Assembly (NCBI GenBank): GCA_905214305.1
Contig: CAJMLK010000007.1
Location: 12,786-76,785, forward strand
Direction: 5' to 3'
From: an uncultured bacterium
GTDB taxonomy: Bacteria; Desulfobacterota; Desulfovibrionia; Desulfovibrionales; Desulfovibrionaceae
DNA: 64,000 nt
Both the position numbers and the translations under genes were made by a program. Each line of letters starts with the position of its first letter. Positions within the stretch are counted from its first letter, which is position 1. This document shows positions 62,621-64,000 of this stretch, one piece after another. Below the pieces are notes generated by a model. It did not search any database and was not told the origin of the DNA. It saw only the letters and a program-made list of their open reading frames with translations.

Positions 62621-63637
62621 ATGAAAACTGTCCGGCATGGCATGCATATTTCTGAAAAGCTCATGCAGCATCCACCACTTCCTTGCGGCAGACTGGCCCC
62701 AAGCCCCACTGGGTATATCCATCTGGGCAATGCCTGGGCTTTTCTGCTGGCCTGGCTTGCCGCCCGTTCACAGGGCGGGCAGATACTGCTGCGCATTGAA
62801 GACATTGACCCGCAGCGCTCACGGCCGGACTATGCCGCAGCTCTGCTGGAAGACCTGCACTGGCTCGGCCTTGACTGGGATCATGGCCCCGATACGGGCG
62901 GTCCCTGTGGTCCCTACGTGCAAAGCCGACGCGGCAAGATTTACGAATCGACCCTGACGCGGCTGGAACAGGCCGGTTTGACCTACCCCTGCTTTTGCAC
63001 CCGCAAGGAACTGCGTCAGCTTGCTGCCGCGCCGCATGTGGACGATGCGGGCGCGCCCTATCCCGGAACCTGCCGCCATCTGAGCCTGCAGCAGATTCAG
63101 GTCATGCTGCGCTCTGGCCGCAAAGCCTGCGTGCGTCTGCGCTGCCCCGCGCACGCCATATCCTTTGCCGATGCCGTCATGGGGCCGCAAAATTTTCTTC
63201 TTTCCCAATGCGGGGGCGATTTCGCCCTGCGGCGTTCCGACGGTGTTGTGGCCTACCAACTGGCTGTAGCCGTGGACGACGCGCTCATGGGCGTCACGCA
63301 GGTGGTGCGCGGGCGGGACATTCTGCCCTCTACCCCGCGCCAGATTGCTCTTCTCGACCTCCTGGGCTATGGTGCGCCTTCCTACGCCCATGTGCCCCTG
63401 CTTCTGGATGCAGAGGGAGAGCGCCTGGCCAAGCGCCACAACAGCCTGTCCCTGCGTTGCCTGCGGGAACAGGGGGTTGATCCGCGCCGCATTACGGGTC
63501 TGCTGGGGCATCTGGCAGGTCTGACATTTTCCGCCCGGAGCGCAAGCCCGACGGAACTGATGCCCGCCTTTGACTGGAGCCGCCTGCCACGACAGGATGT
63601 ACGCCTTGAAAACAGTCACCTGAGCGGGCTGCTGTGA
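62621..63637 (+). CDS. gluQ: Glutamyl-Q tRNA(Asp) synthetase
   Basis: GluQ glutamylates queuosine in the tRNA(Asp) anticodon. The 338-residue protein keeps the GluRS catalytic core (LAPSPTGYIHLGNAW and LRIEDIDPQR), with CFC and a later YPGTC as zinc ligands, and LAKRH at the KMSKS position. It lacks the anticodon-binding half, as expected. The start is uncertain: ATG at 62621, 62642 and 62663 all lack clear sites. Confidence 0.93.
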   Translation: MKTVRHGMHISEKLMQHPPLPCGRLAPSPTGYIHLGNAWAFLLAWLAARSQGGQILLRIEDIDPQRSRPDYAAALLEDLHWLGLDWDHGPDTGGPCGPYVQSRRGKIYESTLTRLEQAGLTYPCFCTRKELRQLAAAPHVDDAGAPYPGTCRHLSLQQIQVMLRSGRKACVRLRCPAHAISFADAVMGPQNFLLSQCGGDFALRRSDGVVAYQLAVAVDDALMGVTQVVRGRDILPSTPRQIALLDLLGYGAPSYAHVPLLLDAEGERLAKRHNSLSLRCLREQGVDPRRITGLLGHLAGLTFSARSASPTELMPAFDWSRLPRQDVRLENSHLSGLL

Positions 63638-63716
63638 CAAAAACGACACGGGCGAAAAACGCGAACCGGACGGGCAGCCACGACGCCACCCCGGACCGCA
63701 CACAACCGGGCTCTTT

Positions 63717-63866
63717 TTGAGCCTTTTCACCTTGAAACTGCTTTGGCGCTGCGCGGGCAGGCGCCCGCAGCAACGGCGCAAGCGCAGATTATTTGCGCTG
63801 TCTGGCGCCGAAGCGAGAGAGTCTTGAACTTTGAGAAAATCCATCCTCAAAGTTGATCTGCTCTAG
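63717..63866. repeat. Dispersed repeat, type A full copy
   Basis: It runs GAGCCTTTTCACCTTGAAAC, a GGCGCTGCGCGGGCAGGCGC block, then AACTTTGAGAAAATCCATCC and ends TGCTCTAG. It lies 80 bases after the gluQ stop. Confidence 0.78.
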
Positions 63867-63892
63867 ATGTAGAGTGTCAATACGTTGTTCAC

Positions 63893-63919
63893 CCTCCTAG
63901 CTTCGAAGCTGGAGGTTTT
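63893..63919. terminator. Hairpin near the right edge
   Basis: CCTCC and GGAGG enclose the 12-base palindrome AGCTTCGAAGCT, followed by TTTT. It could be a terminator or the subterminal hairpin of an IS200/IS605-type element continuing past the edge. I see no gene between 63638 and 64000. Confidence 0.5.
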
Positions 63920-64000
63920 CTGCCAAGAGCCGAATGTGGCCGCAGAAAGTTATAATGATGCGTCCATATCGGCAGATACGCTGTTCTTTTCCATGAGTGG

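Noticed and set aside
13544..63866. CRISPR array made of the dispersed repeats
   Set aside because: Copies are scattered over 50 kb, are longer than 100 bp and imperfect, and lack regular spacers; no cas genes are seen.

Overview
The window looks like chromosome of a sulfate-reducing Desulfovibrio-type bacterium (Desulfovibrionaceae). This rests on overall gene character, moderately high GC with AT-rich promoter islands, a complete selenocysteine tRNA plus SelA, NikR paired with FolE2, ModD, Tat-dependent proteins, and a FeoA/P1B-ATPase iron locus. Almost all of it is ordinary chromosomal coding DNA; I see no prophage, no CRISPR array and no intact insertion sequence.

Layout. 1-4.6 kb: folP (cut by the left edge), ftsH, the tRNA-Sec gene selC with its terminator, and an unrecognised sensor-like protein. 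4.6-10.4 kb: a five-gene run under a FadR-type GntR regulator with two matching operator-like palindromes. It holds a small twin-arginine-motif protein, an 11-TM membrane protein, a Tat-exported COG1237-type metallo-beta-lactamase-fold hydrolase, and a COG0523/CobW GTPase with a long unknown N-terminal domain. I do not recognise the set as a described pathway. 11-22 kb: tatA, a DEAD-box helicase, modD, a MoxR ATPase/VWA-metallopeptidase operon, and a giant degenerate-GGDEF/TPR protein. 22-34 kb: a GloB-like hydrolase, an iron-sulfur flavoprotein, comF, a COG5266-type periplasmic protein, a Tim44-domain protein, a thioesterase, a small zinc finger, folC-selA, an M18 aminopeptidase and a HEAT-repeat protein. 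34-42 kb: an Eis-like acetyltransferase, a PHP phosphoesterase, Trm112/YfcE/Maf, and acs.

42-47 kb is the most striking functional cluster. It has FeoA, a small single-TM protein, a P1B-type ATPase with SCALK in place of CPC, and two HMA-like small proteins. The ATPase and both small proteins share a GRxRxR motif where a CxxC metal site would be expected. From memory this resembles the recently described ferrosome (fez) iron-storage organelle loci. 47-64 kb: two envelope glycan genes, a polar amino-acid ABC transporter, a GGDEF-PAS-GAF-GGDEF-EAL protein, ilvA, a methyltransferase, nikR-folE2, a flagellar-rod-like protein, an NlpC/P60 lipoprotein and gluQ.

A second layer is a family of dispersed, hairpin-rich intergenic repeats of about 100-220 bp. 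Their outer end reads TAG(A/T)GCA. In four places that terminal TAG is also the stop codon of the adjoining gene. One copy carries, at its terminal CTAG, a separate 153-bp MITE with 20-bp inverted ends. A 41-bp perfect inverted copy of the anticodon/variable-arm part of tRNA-Sec lies in the leader region of ftsH.
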